Made by a program: the position numbers and the translations under genes. A DNA stretch of 64,000 bases, taken from positions 170,342 through 234,341 of the forward strand of contig JAPPNN010000018.1 in assembly GCA_028873815.1 (NCBI GenBank), in the 5' to 3' direction. Positions 35,315 through 44,046 of the stretch are shown piece by piece. The notes beneath the pieces are model-generated. The model did no database searches. It was not told where the DNA came from and saw only the letters and a program-made list of their open reading frames with translations. Each line of letters opens with the position of its first letter. The stretch's first letter is position 1. This stretch comes from Gemmatimonadota bacterium. Its GTDB lineage: Bacteria > Gemmatimonadota > Gemmatimonadetes > Longimicrobiales > Gaopeijiaceae.

Positions 35315-36082
35315 ATGTCCGCCGCCGCCACCCCGGAGATGGGCAGCCAGCCGCAGCCATCCTCCCCGGCGCAGCACGCCCCGCTCGATCCCGACGCTTT
35401 CGACCTTCTCACCTTCGACTGCTACGGCACGCTGGTGGACTGGGAGACGGGGATCATCGAAGGCGTGCAGGCGGTCTGCACCGCGCACGGGCGATCCGCC
35501 GGGGCCACAGCCATCCTCAGGGCATTCGGCGACGCCGAGCACGTTGTCCAGGGGGAGCGGTACCGCAGTTATCGCGAGGTGCTCGCGCTGACGCTGGTCC
35601 GGGTCGGCTCGGCGCTCGGCTTTCGCCCTGCGGCGGCAGAGTGCGACGTGTTCGCGGCGTCGGTGGGCAATTGGCCCCCCTTCCCGGATACCGTCGATGC
35701 GCTCCGGCGCCTGGGTGCGCGCTTCAAGCTCGGCATCGTCTCCAACGTCGACGACGACCTCTTCGCCGAGACCCGCAAGCGCCTCGACATCGACTTCGAC
35801 TGGGTCGTTACCGCACAGCAGGTCGGCAGCTACAAGCCCGCCACCGCACACTTCGAGGAGATGGCCACGCGTTCAGGAATCGCGCGGGAACGTACCCTGC
35901 ACGTCGCACAGAGCCTCTTCCACGACGTGGCGCCCGCCTCCGCGCTCGGCTACGCCACCGTGCATGTGAACAGGAAGAGCCGCGGCGGAGCGACCGGCGC
36001 GACCCCGATCTCCACGGCGCGGCCGGACGCGGAGGTGCCGGACATGGCCGGGCTGGCCAAACTGTTGCTGGGGGACTCGTGA
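35315..36082 (+). CDS. HAD-superfamily hydrolase (haloacid dehalogenase type II-like)
   Basis: This 255-residue enzyme has HAD motif I FDCYGTLVDWE (nucleophile Asp35), motif II GIVSNVDDDLF, the motif III Lys in VGSYKPATAHFEEM and motif IV HVAQSLFHDVAPA. The overall pattern is closest to type II haloacid dehalogenase-like proteins, which hydrolyse 2-haloacids or small phosphoesters. The first ~25 residues are an unconserved extension. The stop overlaps the start of the cupin gene (GTGA). Confidence 0.87.
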   Translation: MSAAATPEMGSQPQPSSPAQHAPLDPDAFDLLTFDCYGTLVDWETGIIEGVQAVCTAHGRSAGATAILRAFGDAEHVVQGERYRSYREVLALTLVRVGSALGFRPAAAECDVFAASVGNWPPFPDTVDALRRLGARFKLGIVSNVDDDLFAETRKRLDIDFDWVVTAQQVGSYKPATAHFEEMATRSGIARERTLHVAQSLFHDVAPASALGYATVHVNRKSRGGATGATPISTARPDAEVPDMAGLAKLLLGDS

Positions 36083-36540
36083 GCGCCGAAGAACGGCCCG
36101 GCATCCCCGACGGCCGCGACGGCATCCACACCATCCGAGCCAGCGGAATCCACCGGGGCTGGAACGGGATCCACTACAAGACCGGCCTCTCGGCAAGGAA
36201 CGTCCCCGCCCGGGAGCTTTCCATGAACGTGGCGCGGATTCCGCCCGGCGGCGTGGCGTTCGCCCACATCCACGTCGACTTCGAAGTCATGCTCTACATC
36301 CTCGAAGGCACGGTGCGCCATGACTTCGGCCCCCACCTTCGCGAGTCGATCGTGAACCACGCCGGCGACTTCATCTTCATCGAGCCGGGAGTCCCCCACG
36401 AGGTCATCAACATCAGCGACACGGAAGATGTGGTGGCCGTGGTCGCGCGCTCCGATGCCTCGGAGTGGGAGAACATCGTCGACTACGACCGCGCGACCGG
36501 GAAGGTCATCCCGAAGCGGGAGTCCAGCGGTACGGGCTGA
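36079..36540 (+). CDS. single-domain cupin protein
   Basis: This 153-residue protein starts at GTG 36079 in the HAD stop. Cupin motif 1 is seen as AHIHVDFEVMLYILEG and motif 2 as GDFIFIEPGVPHEVIN, with the metal-binding His and Glu residues in place. Single cupins of this type are isomerases, dioxygenases or sugar-binding proteins. Nothing here fixes the substrate, although coupling with the HAD hydrolase hints at a small-molecule pathway. Confidence 0.82.
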   Translation: MSAEERPGIPDGRDGIHTIRASGIHRGWNGIHYKTGLSARNVPARELSMNVARIPPGGVAFAHIHVDFEVMLYILEGTVRHDFGPHLRESIVNHAGDFIFIEPGVPHEVINISDTEDVVAVVARSDASEWENIVDYDRATGKVIPKRESSGTG

Positions 36541-36553
36541 GGTACCGGCTGAC

Positions 36554-37063
36554 TCACCGTCGAATCGCGGGCGTGGGATCCTGGCGGGCTGCAGGCCTCG
36601 GGTCGTAGTGGAAATCGGCAACGCGCCCCGGCTTCAGCTCGGCGAAGTCCGGATGAACCGGATTCGCGACATAGTTGACTTCGCCGGCCACGACCGCGCT
36701 CGGGACGCGCAGTACGACCGATTCAAGAGACTCGAGCCACCGCTCGCCCGCCACCTGTGTGGCCGGATTGAATAGCGGGCCGTCCCACCCGTCGGGAAGA
36801 TCGCGCAACGCCACATCGGTGATCAGAGTCTCGGAAACGAGAACCCGGAGCCTTCGGTATCGCCGCAGGACATCCGGAGCCTTGAGGTGGACAAGCAACT
36901 CAAGGCTCGCCAGGGCCAGGCTGCCACCCAGGTACACCGCCCTCCGCCCCGGACTGTTCCATCGCCCGCCATAGCGTAGCGGACCGCGGCCACTCAGCAT
37001 CTCGTCTACGGTCCGCGAATGCTCGGGCGCTGCCACCCGCCATGCCTCGATCACGCCTGACAC
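36554..37063 (-). CDS. RES-domain toxin
   Basis: This protein of about 169 residues starts at GTG 37063 or GTG 37054 (VIEAWRVAAPEHS). The RES signature residues are visible: Arg in LRYGGRWNSPGRRAVYLGGS, Glu in ALASLELLVHL and Ser in LRVPSAVVAGEVNYVANP. RES toxins degrade NAD+ and stop growth. The gene follows the Xre/ParS-type antitoxin gene by about 35 bp in the same direction. The long N-terminal extension of the ORF up to 37240 overlaps the antitoxin in another frame and is not real. Confidence 0.87.
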   Translation of the reverse strand: MSGVIEAWRVAAPEHSRTVDEMLSGRGPLRYGGRWNSPGRRAVYLGGSLALASLELLVHLKAPDVLRRYRRLRVLVSETLITDVALRDLPDGWDGPLFNPATQVAGERWLESLESVVLRVPSAVVAGEVNYVANPVHPDFAELKPGRVADFHYDPRPAARQDPTPAIRR

Positions 37064-37097
37064 GCCTCCCGGGCGTCCCCGGAAGGGACGCAGGGGT

Positions 37098-37529
37098 TTA
37101 GCTGAAGATCCCGTCACGCAGGCGACCGATGAGCTGTTCCACTTCCCGCCCACCCACCTCCGTGGCGGCACGCTCGAGGGGCGACTCGCCTTCGAACAGC
37201 TCGTGGGGATCCTTGAGCCACCGGCGGGCGGCATGGTCATTGCCGAGCATCATCTCGTGCGCCAATGAAACCAGGCGGGCAACGCGCACAAGGCGATCCG
37301 ACTCATCCGCCGTGAGTGTCCCCGCTTTCCGTCGGCGAGCCAGGGTAGTAGAGGGAAGTCCGATGACTTCAGCCAGAGCGAGGCGTCCGAGCCCAAGGGT
37401 CGCCGCCACATCGTCCACCGCGGAGAACGGCAGGCCCCGGCGCACCACGGTCACGGCACCATCACGAACCAGCATGGGGTACAGGGTCGACCCGGATGCC
37501 GGCCTGGAGTACTTCACGTCGTTGCCCAT
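37098..37529 (-). CDS. Xre/MbcA/ParS-type antitoxin of the RES pair
   Basis: This 143-residue protein has a helix-turn-helix region (LGRLALAEVIGLPSTTLARR) and the DUF2384-type C-terminal toxin-binding domain (LTADESDRLVRVARLVSLAH, ND.AARRWLKDPHELF, GESPLERAATEVGGREVEQL). It is the normal partner of RES toxins. The start codon lies in one arm of the inverted repeat CCCATATGG...CCATATGGG, so the protein probably represses its own operon there. Confidence 0.88.
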   Translation of the reverse strand: MGNDVKYSRPASGSTLYPMLVRDGAVTVVRRGLPFSAVDDVAATLGLGRLALAEVIGLPSTTLARRRKAGTLTADESDRLVRVARLVSLAHEMMLGNDHAARRWLKDPHELFEGESPLERAATEVGGREVEQLIGRLRDGIFS

Positions 37530-37556
37530 ATGGTCAAACGTAACCTTCCATATGGG
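37525..37556 (-). promoter_or_regulatory. operator-like inverted repeat of the Xre/RES module
   Basis: CCCATATGG (37525-37533) and CCATATGGG (37548-37556) form a perfect 9-bp inverted repeat with centres 23 bp apart. The gene-proximal arm contains the antitoxin ATG. Binding there would block both promoter and start codon. A TTGCAG...TTACGT promoter with the start codon 8 bp later can be drawn on the minus strand, but it is weak. Confidence 0.55.
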
Positions 37557-37566
37557 AATACTGCAA

Positions 37567-38337
37567 TCAGGGTCGGGGCTTCGCCATCCGATCCAGGAAC
37601 GCGCGCTGCTCGGCGGTCAGCGAAGCGACCCCCATCTTCTTCACCTTCGTCAGCAGGTAGTCCACTTCTTCCCTGTTGATCTCGTGAAGGCTCTCCCGCT
37701 GGATCGCTTCCCAGCTCTGAATTGCATCGGCATCACGAATCCCGGACATCCTGGGGCGTGCCGACGGACGCCGGACCACGCGCTGCTTGCGGCGCTTTTC
37801 CCAGTTCCTGAGGAACACCCAGCCGGCCAGGAGTCCCCCGAGGTGAGCGAAGTGGGCAATCCCGTCCTGAGCCCCCGTAAACCCCGCGAAGAGACTCAGG
37901 GCCACCATAAAGATCGCCAGCATGCGGGCCTGGATCGGCAGAATTCCCCAGATGTAGATGTCCTCGCGTGGCCAGTAGCGCGCGAAACCGATCACTACCC
38001 CGTAGATGGCTCCCGAGGCCCCGACGATCGCAGAAAAGGGCGTCATGAACGAGAGAAGAGCCCCGCCGACCCCACACGCCAGATAGAACCAGATGAACGT
38101 TCTGCTTCCGAGCCGCTCCTCCAGCCGCGGGCCGAAAAAGAAGAGCATCAGCATGTTGAAGAGGATGTGCCCGAACCCGCCGTGGAGGAACATGTACGTG
38201 ACGACGGTCCAAGGCTGGAACGGGATCAGGGCGGGAACCAGCGCAAGGCCCTGGACAAGGCCGGGAGCGACGCGGGTCATCAGATACATGACGACGTTCG
38301 CCAGGAGCAGCCGCTTTACCCAGGGCGTCATGAACAC
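37567..38337 (-). CDS. rhomboid-family intramembrane serine protease
   Basis: This 256-residue membrane protein has the rhomboid features: TVVTYMFLHGGFGHILFNML, the catalytic Ser108 in VGASGAIYGVV and the catalytic His165 in FAHLGGLLAGW. Six membrane segments are visible. A soluble tail of ~80 residues follows, ending EVDYLLTKVKKMGVASLT, which resembles the short C-terminal domain common in such bacterial rhomboids. The protease cleaves membrane-anchored substrates within the bilayer. ATG 38331 is an alternative start. Confidence 0.92.
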   Translation of the reverse strand: MFMTPWVKRLLLANVVMYLMTRVAPGLVQGLALVPALIPFQPWTVVTYMFLHGGFGHILFNMLMLFFFGPRLEERLGSRTFIWFYLACGVGGALLSFMTPFSAIVGASGAIYGVVIGFARYWPREDIYIWGILPIQARMLAIFMVALSLFAGFTGAQDGIAHFAHLGGLLAGWVFLRNWEKRRKQRVVRRPSARPRMSGIRDADAIQSWEAIQRESLHEINREEVDYLLTKVKKMGVASLTAEQRAFLDRMAKPRP

Positions 38338-38403
38338 CGTTGTTCGCTCGTCCAGTCCACTGTTTGCGAGGCCTACCGTCCCCCGGTCGGACGCATGCCT
38401 CTT

Positions 38404-39375
38404 CTACGTGCGCGACCCGCGATCCGTTTCCACGAATGTACCGGTTTTGGCTGCACGCCGCGCCTCCAGCTCGGCGGGTAACAGGACCGAATGGATGAAC
38501 GAATGGACAGGGGTCGGCACCCCTGCTTCGGCACCCAGCCGCACCGCCGCACCGCTCCAGGCGTCCAGTTCGGACGGCACTCCGGCAACGATGTCGCGCT
38601 GCAGCGACGAGGTTCCCTCGGCGGGGAAAGTGTCTACCGTGTTCATGGCGAAGGAAACCGCATCGTCTGGCAGTGACACTCCGTGTGCGGCCGCCACCGC
38701 GACGATCTCTTCCATCGCCCGCCACAGGAGCGCCCGGGTTTCCGGCAGGGTGCGGACCGGCCCCAGGGGCATCCGGCACGCCGCACCCACGCCACCCACC
38801 GAGCAGATGAACAGGAACTTGAGCCAGAGTGCCGCGTCGATGTCGGAAGGCACCTCGGCGTCGACGGCGGCATCGCGCAGCGCGGCCACCAGGGCTTCGA
38901 CCCGCGCCGACGGGGTGCCGTCCCACTCGCCAATCGCCACGTACGGGTCAACGCCGATGTGTCGGATCACTCCCGGGGCCGCGATCTCGCTCATGATGCG
39001 CGTGAGCCCCTTGCCCATCCGCGCCCGCCCCACCGCCGGCACGAGCGCTTCGGGTGCGTCGACGCCGTTCAGGAACGGCACGACGAGGGTCTCGGGACCG
39101 AGCAACGGGGTGATACCGTCGCGCACGGCCGGCAGGTGCAGGGACTTCACAGCGACGATGACGACGTCCACCGGGCCGATCTCGCCGGGGTCGTCGGTGG
39201 CAGCGGCGGGCCGCACGAGGAAATCGCCCCGGGGGGAACGCACGCGAAGACCGGAGTTCCGGATGGCGGCGAGGTGGTCGCCGCGGGCCAGCAGCGCGAC
39301 TTCCTGGCCGGTGCGCGCGAGTACGCCGCCGTAGTAACCGCCGGCACCGCCCGCGCCGTAGATGGCAATCTTCAT
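38404..39375 (-). CDS. panE: 2-dehydropantoate 2-reductase (ketopantoate reductase family)
   Basis: This 323-residue protein starts MKIAIYGAGGAGGYYGG, the NADPH-binding Rossmann motif. It has DVVIVAVKSLHLPAV, VPFLNGVDAPEAL, the catalytic Lys in ALWLKFLFICSVGG and the C-terminal LQRDIVAGVPSELDAWSGAA. Ketopantoate reductase makes pantoate for CoA synthesis. Family paralogues with other 2-keto acid substrates exist and no other pan gene is nearby, so the symbol is tentative. Confidence 0.83.
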   Translation of the reverse strand: MKIAIYGAGGAGGYYGGVLARTGQEVALLARGDHLAAIRNSGLRVRSPRGDFLVRPAAATDDPGEIGPVDVVIVAVKSLHLPAVRDGITPLLGPETLVVPFLNGVDAPEALVPAVGRARMGKGLTRIMSEIAAPGVIRHIGVDPYVAIGEWDGTPSARVEALVAALRDAAVDAEVPSDIDAALWLKFLFICSVGGVGAACRMPLGPVRTLPETRALLWRAMEEIVAVAAAHGVSLPDDAVSFAMNTVDTFPAEGTSSLQRDIVAGVPSELDAWSGAAVRLGAEAGVPTPVHSFIHSVLLPAELEARRAAKTGTFVETDRGSRT

Positions 39376-39444
39376 GGTCGCGAAGTTACGCTAGCCGCGA
39401 GACAGCTCAAAGAGGCGCGGAATCACACAAAGGAGGACGGGATC

Positions 39445-40848
39445 ATGACGGGACCACGGTGTCGCCGCATCGCCAGGCAATGGATCGTCGCATCGGGTGC
39501 TGTCGCCGGGCTGTGGTTGGTCGCGGCCTCGCCGGCCCCGCTCGCCGCGCAGACGCCCGAACAGCGCTACACGGACTGGGCTCGCCCGGACTTCCGGCCG
39601 CAGGAGTACCAGTACCGGCGGGGCCGTATCATGGACGGGCTCCGTGCCACCGGCGGCGGTCTGCTGCTCACGCCGTCCTCCGACGGCACGACGCACGGCG
39701 GCACGTTTCGGCAACTGGAGGATTTCTGGTATCTCACCGGGCTCGAGGTCCCCGGGTCGATGCTGGTCCTCGACTCGGATCAGGGATTGTCGACCCTCTT
39801 CATGCCGCCGCGCGACCCCCGCTTCGAGAACCCTGGCCGGCCAAACGATTTTCCCGGCCGGCCGCTGCTGGACGACTATCAGTTGCGGAGCATCGCCGGG
39901 ATCGACCGGTACCGGGACATCGCGGAACTGGACGCCTTTGTGCGGGAACGGCTCGCCGGGGGAACCGCGCTGCGTGTCAACGCAGGCACCGCCGGGCCCG
40001 TTTCCGGGCCGGTGGTTCCGCTGATCGGCACCCTCGATGCCACCGCCGCCCTCATCCACCGCCTGCACACCGACTACCCCGGGGCCGAGATTCGGAATGC
40101 GTTCGAGACGGTAGCCCGGCTGCGCATGATCAAGACGCCGGCCGAAATCCTGCGGATGCGCGCTGCCGCGGACGCGACCATGGCAGGGATTCGCGCGGCC
40201 GCCACCCGGATCCGCGCCGGTGTGGATGAGCGCACGCTGCAGGGCGAGTTCGAGCGGACCTGCCGGACCTTCGGCTCGCAGTCGATCCCGTTCACGCCGA
40301 TCATAAAGTCCGGGCCCAACAGCCTGTGGCCGTGGCGCATCCTCGCGGCCCACTACGACCGCCGCAACCGGGGGCTGCGGGACGGCGACCTGGTGATTTT
40401 CGACGTGGGGTGCGAAGTCAATGGCTATGTGAGCGATGTCGGGCGGACGTTTCCGGTCAACGGGACCTTCACCGACGTGCAGCGCGAGAAGCTCATGGTC
40501 AGCAACCGGGCCGCAGAAGCGATCATCGCGGCGGTTCGCCCGGGTGTGACCCTTCGAGAACTGACCTCAGTCGCCTACGCGGCGATCCCGGACCAAGAGG
40601 AGCCGCACATGCAGACGCCGTCGTTCTTCGGCCACCACATCGGGCTATCGACGGGCGATCCGGCCCTGCTCGACGAGCCACTGGCGCCGGGCATGATCTT
40701 CACGATCGAACCGTGGTACTACAACCACGAGATCGGGGTCTCGGTGTTCGTCGAAGAGGTGGTGCTGGTGACGGAGGACGGGGTGGAGGTGCTGACGGCG
40801 GGGTTGCCGAGGGAGCCCGGTCAGTTGGAGGGCATGGTCAATCCTTGA
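39445..40848 (+). CDS. exported Xaa-Pro aminopeptidase-like M24 metallopeptidase
   Basis: This 467-residue protein has AGGAGG 8 nt before ATG 39445 and a signal peptide (VAGLWLVAASPAPLAAQ). The N-terminal domain (YQYRRGRIMDGL, EDFWYLTGLEVPGSMLVL) matches aminopeptidase P. The pita-bread domain shows all five metal ligands: Asp in IFDVGCEVNGYVSDVGRTFP (two Asp), His in FFGHHIGLS, Glu in FTIEPWYYN and Glu in VFVEEVVLVTEDG. It should remove N-terminal residues before proline from peptides in the periplasm. It is convergent with the kynureninase-like gene, their ends overlapping by 11 bp. Confidence 0.9.
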   Translation: MTGPRCRRIARQWIVASGAVAGLWLVAASPAPLAAQTPEQRYTDWARPDFRPQEYQYRRGRIMDGLRATGGGLLLTPSSDGTTHGGTFRQLEDFWYLTGLEVPGSMLVLDSDQGLSTLFMPPRDPRFENPGRPNDFPGRPLLDDYQLRSIAGIDRYRDIAELDAFVRERLAGGTALRVNAGTAGPVSGPVVPLIGTLDATAALIHRLHTDYPGAEIRNAFETVARLRMIKTPAEILRMRAAADATMAGIRAAATRIRAGVDERTLQGEFERTCRTFGSQSIPFTPIIKSGPNSLWPWRILAAHYDRRNRGLRDGDLVIFDVGCEVNGYVSDVGRTFPVNGTFTDVQREKLMVSNRAAEAIIAAVRPGVTLRELTSVAYAAIPDQEEPHMQTPSFFGHHIGLSTGDPALLDEPLAPGMIFTIEPWYYNHEIGVSVFVEEVVLVTEDGVEVLTAGLPREPGQLEGMVNP

Positions 40849-42046
40849 CCACCTCGTCCAGCGCGGCGACCGCCTCATCCAGCTGCTCCCCGGTCACGTA
40901 CGGCGCGGGCCCCAGGCGCAGCACACGGCCCCTGAAATCCGCGTAGACGCCGAGTCCGCGCAGCTTGCAGCAGATCTCACCGGCGCGGGGCGTTTCCATG
41001 GTCAGAAAGCCGCCGCGGCGTGACAACCGCACGGCGCGATCCCTCTTGAGCACGGCCGGATCCGCGTCCAGCGCGTCCACACCCGCAGCCAGCCTCCGGA
41101 TCTGGCCGAGGCCGATCTCACGCAGCCGCTCCACATTCAGCTCCTGCTCCCGAAAGAACCTGAACACCGCCGCCGCCCGGTAGTGACTGACCGGGTCGTA
41201 GGTGGAGCCCCCGAACCGCAGGTGGCCCTCTCCGTATGCAACTCGGGCATCGGCTGCGTGCCCGCCCTCCCCCGGCCCCGCCGCCAGCGTCCCGAACTCG
41301 GCGAACCAGCCCGTCAGCACGGGCCGCAACGCGCAGTCCCGCGGGAACCTCAGGAAGCAGTTCCCCTCACCCAACTGGCAGTACTTGTAGCCGCCCCCCA
41401 CCACGAACGCGCCCTCCAGCCCCATCTCCACGACCGAGAATGGCACCGCGTTGAGCGAGTGGTAGGCGTCCACGAGCAACTCGGCCCCCACGCGCGCGCA
41501 CGCCGCGGCCACCTGGTCCAGCCCTTCCACGATCCGCGCGTCCCGGAACAGGACCGACGATACCAGGACGGCGGCAGTTCGGTCGTCCACGGCATCCACG
41601 ATCTCGTCGGCCACCACCCCGGCTCCGCTCGTCCCGTCACCGGTGCCCGTCGCCACGCGCACGACCTCGATCCCTTCGGCCTCCAGCCGGTCGAGCTGGC
41701 GCCGGATCGTGTGGAACTCGCCATCGGTTGTGACCAGGCGCGGCCGCTCCCTCAGCGGCAGCGCAGAAAGGAAACGGATCAGCAGTTCGTGCGTGTTCTG
41801 CCCCAGTGCGATGTGCCCATCCGGGTCGTCCAGAAGCCGTCGGAAGCCGGCCCGCACCTCGTCTGCAACCTCGAAGGCGCGTCCCCACTTGTCGTCCACG
41901 TGCTCGGCGGCATCCAGCCACGCCTGCTTCTGCGCCTCGAACGCCACATCCGGCCACGCCTGGTGAGAGTGCCCGGTGAGCAACACGCGGTCCGACACCC
42001 GGAAGCGCCAATAGTGCCGGGCCAGCGCGGCCGTGGTAGTTTCCAT
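40838..42046 (-). CDS. kynureninase-like PLP enzyme (aminotransferase class V)
   Basis: From ATG 42046 (METTTAALARHYWRFRVSD) the protein has 402 residues, the usual kynureninase length. Hallmarks are LLTGHSHQAWPDVA near the start, ALGQNTHELLIRFLSAL, the PLP-binding Asp in ELLVDAYHSLNAVPF and the Schiff-base Lys in VGGGYKYCQLGEGNCFLRF. Kynureninase cleaves kynurenine to anthranilate and alanine. Tryptophan 2,3-dioxygenase and the anthraniloyl-CoA enzyme lie 1-5 kb away, which supports this reaction. A related class V lyase cannot be excluded from sequence alone. Confidence 0.75.
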   Translation of the reverse strand: METTTAALARHYWRFRVSDRVLLTGHSHQAWPDVAFEAQKQAWLDAAEHVDDKWGRAFEVADEVRAGFRRLLDDPDGHIALGQNTHELLIRFLSALPLRERPRLVTTDGEFHTIRRQLDRLEAEGIEVVRVATGTGDGTSGAGVVADEIVDAVDDRTAAVLVSSVLFRDARIVEGLDQVAAACARVGAELLVDAYHSLNAVPFSVVEMGLEGAFVVGGGYKYCQLGEGNCFLRFPRDCALRPVLTGWFAEFGTLAAGPGEGGHAADARVAYGEGHLRFGGSTYDPVSHYRAAAVFRFFREQELNVERLREIGLGQIRRLAAGVDALDADPAVLKRDRAVRLSRRGGFLTMETPRAGEICCKLRGLGVYADFRGRVLRLGPAPYVTGEQLDEAVAALDEVVKD

Positions 42047-42084
42047 CGGGAACCTTGCCTCCTTCGCTGAAGTATCTACTGACA

Positions 42085-43179
42085 ATGTTTGAGGGCACAA
42101 CACCCCCCGCGCGAGCGCACCGCCGGTGGTGCCCTCGTCTGACCCAAAGCGCCCAGCGAAGGTTCCCGGCCCTGCCTCTCGCGTGCGCGGCGGGACTGGC
42201 TTGGGCAACGGTCGGTGCCGCCCAGGAGGTGCGCGACCGTCCCCGGGTCACGGTCAGGGGAACCGTCGTCGATGCAGTCACGGGAGAGCCCCTGGCCGGC
42301 GTCGTCGTCGTGGTCGACGGTGCGGACGTGCGGCTCGAGTCCGACGACGACGGCCGGTTCACGATCACCCGGATCCCCATCGGCGCCTACAAGCTCGGGC
42401 TTTCCCACCCGGGCTATCAGACCTTTGTGGACGACTTCACGGTCCTTGGCAGCGGAGAATTCGCCACGGCCCTGCAGCCCATCGAATTCCTCGAGGACGG
42501 GTTGATGACCGGCATCACCGGCGTGGTGAGGGACGGCGTCGACGGCAGGTCGGTGGCCGGTGCCAGCGTGTGGACGGCTGCCGCGCCCCAGGCCACGCAG
42601 ACGGACGGACGGGGCCGTTTCACCTTCACCAGGCTGTATCCCGGCCGACACCTCGTCCGGTTCTCCCACCTGGGGTACGCAACGCGGGCCGACTCGATCG
42701 ACGTCGAGTACGGGAGAATGAGCAACATCCGCGTCCTGCTCTCGGCCGACCCCGTGCGGCTGGATCCGATCGAGGTCAGCGTCGAAAGGCGCGACATCGT
42801 GCTCGAGCAGGCGGGATTCTACCGCCGCGAAGCCATCGGATTCGGCCAGTTTCTCGACCGAGACGATCTCGAGAGGCAGCCTCCCGGAAACATGAGCGAT
42901 CTGTTCATCGGACTGGCGGGCGTAACCCTGGTTCCGGGTCCCACGGGCCAGCTGCATGTCATGCTCAGCGCCGGCCACGACAGGCGCTGCTTCCCCGTTG
43001 TAGTGCTCGACGACATCGTCGTGGGAGGAGGCTCGGTCCTGCCGGCCGAACTCGACATTCTTGTCATGCGCAGCGCCATTGCGGGCGTGGAAGTCTACAC
43101 GAGAACAGCGGGGATACCGATTCAGTACGGCAGAACCGGATCATCCTGCGGGCTCATCATGATCTGGACGCGGCGCTGA
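42085..43179 (+). CDS. exported protein with two regulatory-like domains and a TonB plug, no barrel
   Basis: This 364-residue protein starts at ATG 42085 (an in-frame ATG at 42055 would overlap the leader of the kynureninase-like gene). A signal-type segment (PLACAAGLAWATVGAAQ) precedes two CarboxypepD_reg-like domains: TVRGTVVDAVTGEPLAGVVV at ~50-130 and TGITGVVRDGVDGRSVAGAS at ~145-225. A plug-like domain follows (NMSDLFIGLAGVTLVPG, CFPVVVLDDIVVGGG) and then the protein stops. It sits inside the tryptophan gene region between the kynureninase-like and dioxygenase genes, on the opposite strand. It could help uptake or be unrelated. No barrel is encoded. Confidence 0.7.
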   Translation: MFEGTTPPARAHRRWCPRLTQSAQRRFPALPLACAAGLAWATVGAAQEVRDRPRVTVRGTVVDAVTGEPLAGVVVVVDGADVRLESDDDGRFTITRIPIGAYKLGLSHPGYQTFVDDFTVLGSGEFATALQPIEFLEDGLMTGITGVVRDGVDGRSVAGASVWTAAAPQATQTDGRGRFTFTRLYPGRHLVRFSHLGYATRADSIDVEYGRMSNIRVLLSADPVRLDPIEVSVERRDIVLEQAGFYRREAIGFGQFLDRDDLERQPPGNMSDLFIGLAGVTLVPGPTGQLHVMLSAGHDRRCFPVVVLDDIVVGGGSVLPAELDILVMRSAIAGVEVYTRTAGIPIQYGRTGSSCGLIMIWTRR

Positions 43180-43254
43180 GGTAGCGCCGGAACGCGGGCA
43201 CCACGCGATGGGCCCGCACGCCACGAGCAGGCCAGCTGTCGATCGTCACCTCCG

Positions 43255-44046
43255 TTACAGCGCCGACCTCATCTCCCACAGATCCGGGAACGCGGCGGTC
43301 ATCGTGGTCGCCAGGTATGCCACTCCCGCGCTGTCGCCAGTCCCCGGTTTGTTGCCGATCGTTCGCTCCACCATCTTGATGTGCCGGTAGCGCCACTCCT
43401 GAAACCCCTCGTCCAGGTCCACCAGCCGCTCGCACAGGTTGATCAGCCCCGGATCGGAGCGGTAGGCATCGATCAGCACTCCCTGCACCTCGGGGTCGGG
43501 CGTTACGGGTTCGGTCACGTCGCGGGCAAGCGCACGGTCCGGGACGTCGTACCCTCTGCCGACCAGGAACCGCAGGAACGCGTCCCAGAGCGACGGCTCC
43601 TCGAGTCTCCGTTTCAGCCGCCGGTTTTCATCGGGGTCGGGGAACGTCTTGAGCACCGATGCCCGCTTGATTCCCAGCGCGAACTCCAGCTCCCTGAACT
43701 GGGCCGACTGGAAGCCGCTGGCCGTGTCGAGGCGGTCGCGGAAGGACTCGAACTCGACCGGTGTCATCGTCTCCAGGATGTCCAGCTGGCCCACCAGCAC
43801 CTTCAGGATCGAACGCACCCGCTTGAGGGTTGCAGCCACCCGGGCCTCATCGCCGCCCACGAGAAGCCCCCTTGCGTGGTCGAGCTCGTGCAGCGCCGCC
43901 TTGAACCAGAGCTCGTGGACCTGGTGCACGATGATGAAGAGCATCTCGTCGTGCTCCGGCGGATCGGAGAGTGGCTGCTGGAGAGAAAGCAGCTCCGGAA
44001 GCATCGCGAAGCGCTGGTAGTTCATCGATTCGTCGCGTTCACTCAT
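43255..44046 (-). CDS. kynA: tryptophan 2,3-dioxygenase
   Basis: This 263-residue protein has the core motifs of heme-dependent tryptophan dioxygenase: MLFIIVHQVHELWFKAALHE with the substrate-side His, ILETMTPVEFESFRDRL, SGFQSAQFRELEF, and EWRYRHIKMVERTIG with the heme-ligand His, followed by KPGTGDSAGVAYL. The enzyme converts tryptophan to N-formylkynurenine. Its ATG overlaps the stop of the upstream monooxygenase/reductase gene, so it is translated with the anthraniloyl-CoA operon. Confidence 0.93.
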   Translation of the reverse strand: MSERDESMNYQRFAMLPELLSLQQPLSDPPEHDEMLFIIVHQVHELWFKAALHELDHARGLLVGGDEARVAATLKRVRSILKVLVGQLDILETMTPVEFESFRDRLDTASGFQSAQFRELEFALGIKRASVLKTFPDPDENRRLKRRLEEPSLWDAFLRFLVGRGYDVPDRALARDVTEPVTPDPEVQGVLIDAYRSDPGLINLCERLVDLDEGFQEWRYRHIKMVERTIGNKPGTGDSAGVAYLATTMTAAFPDLWEMRSAL

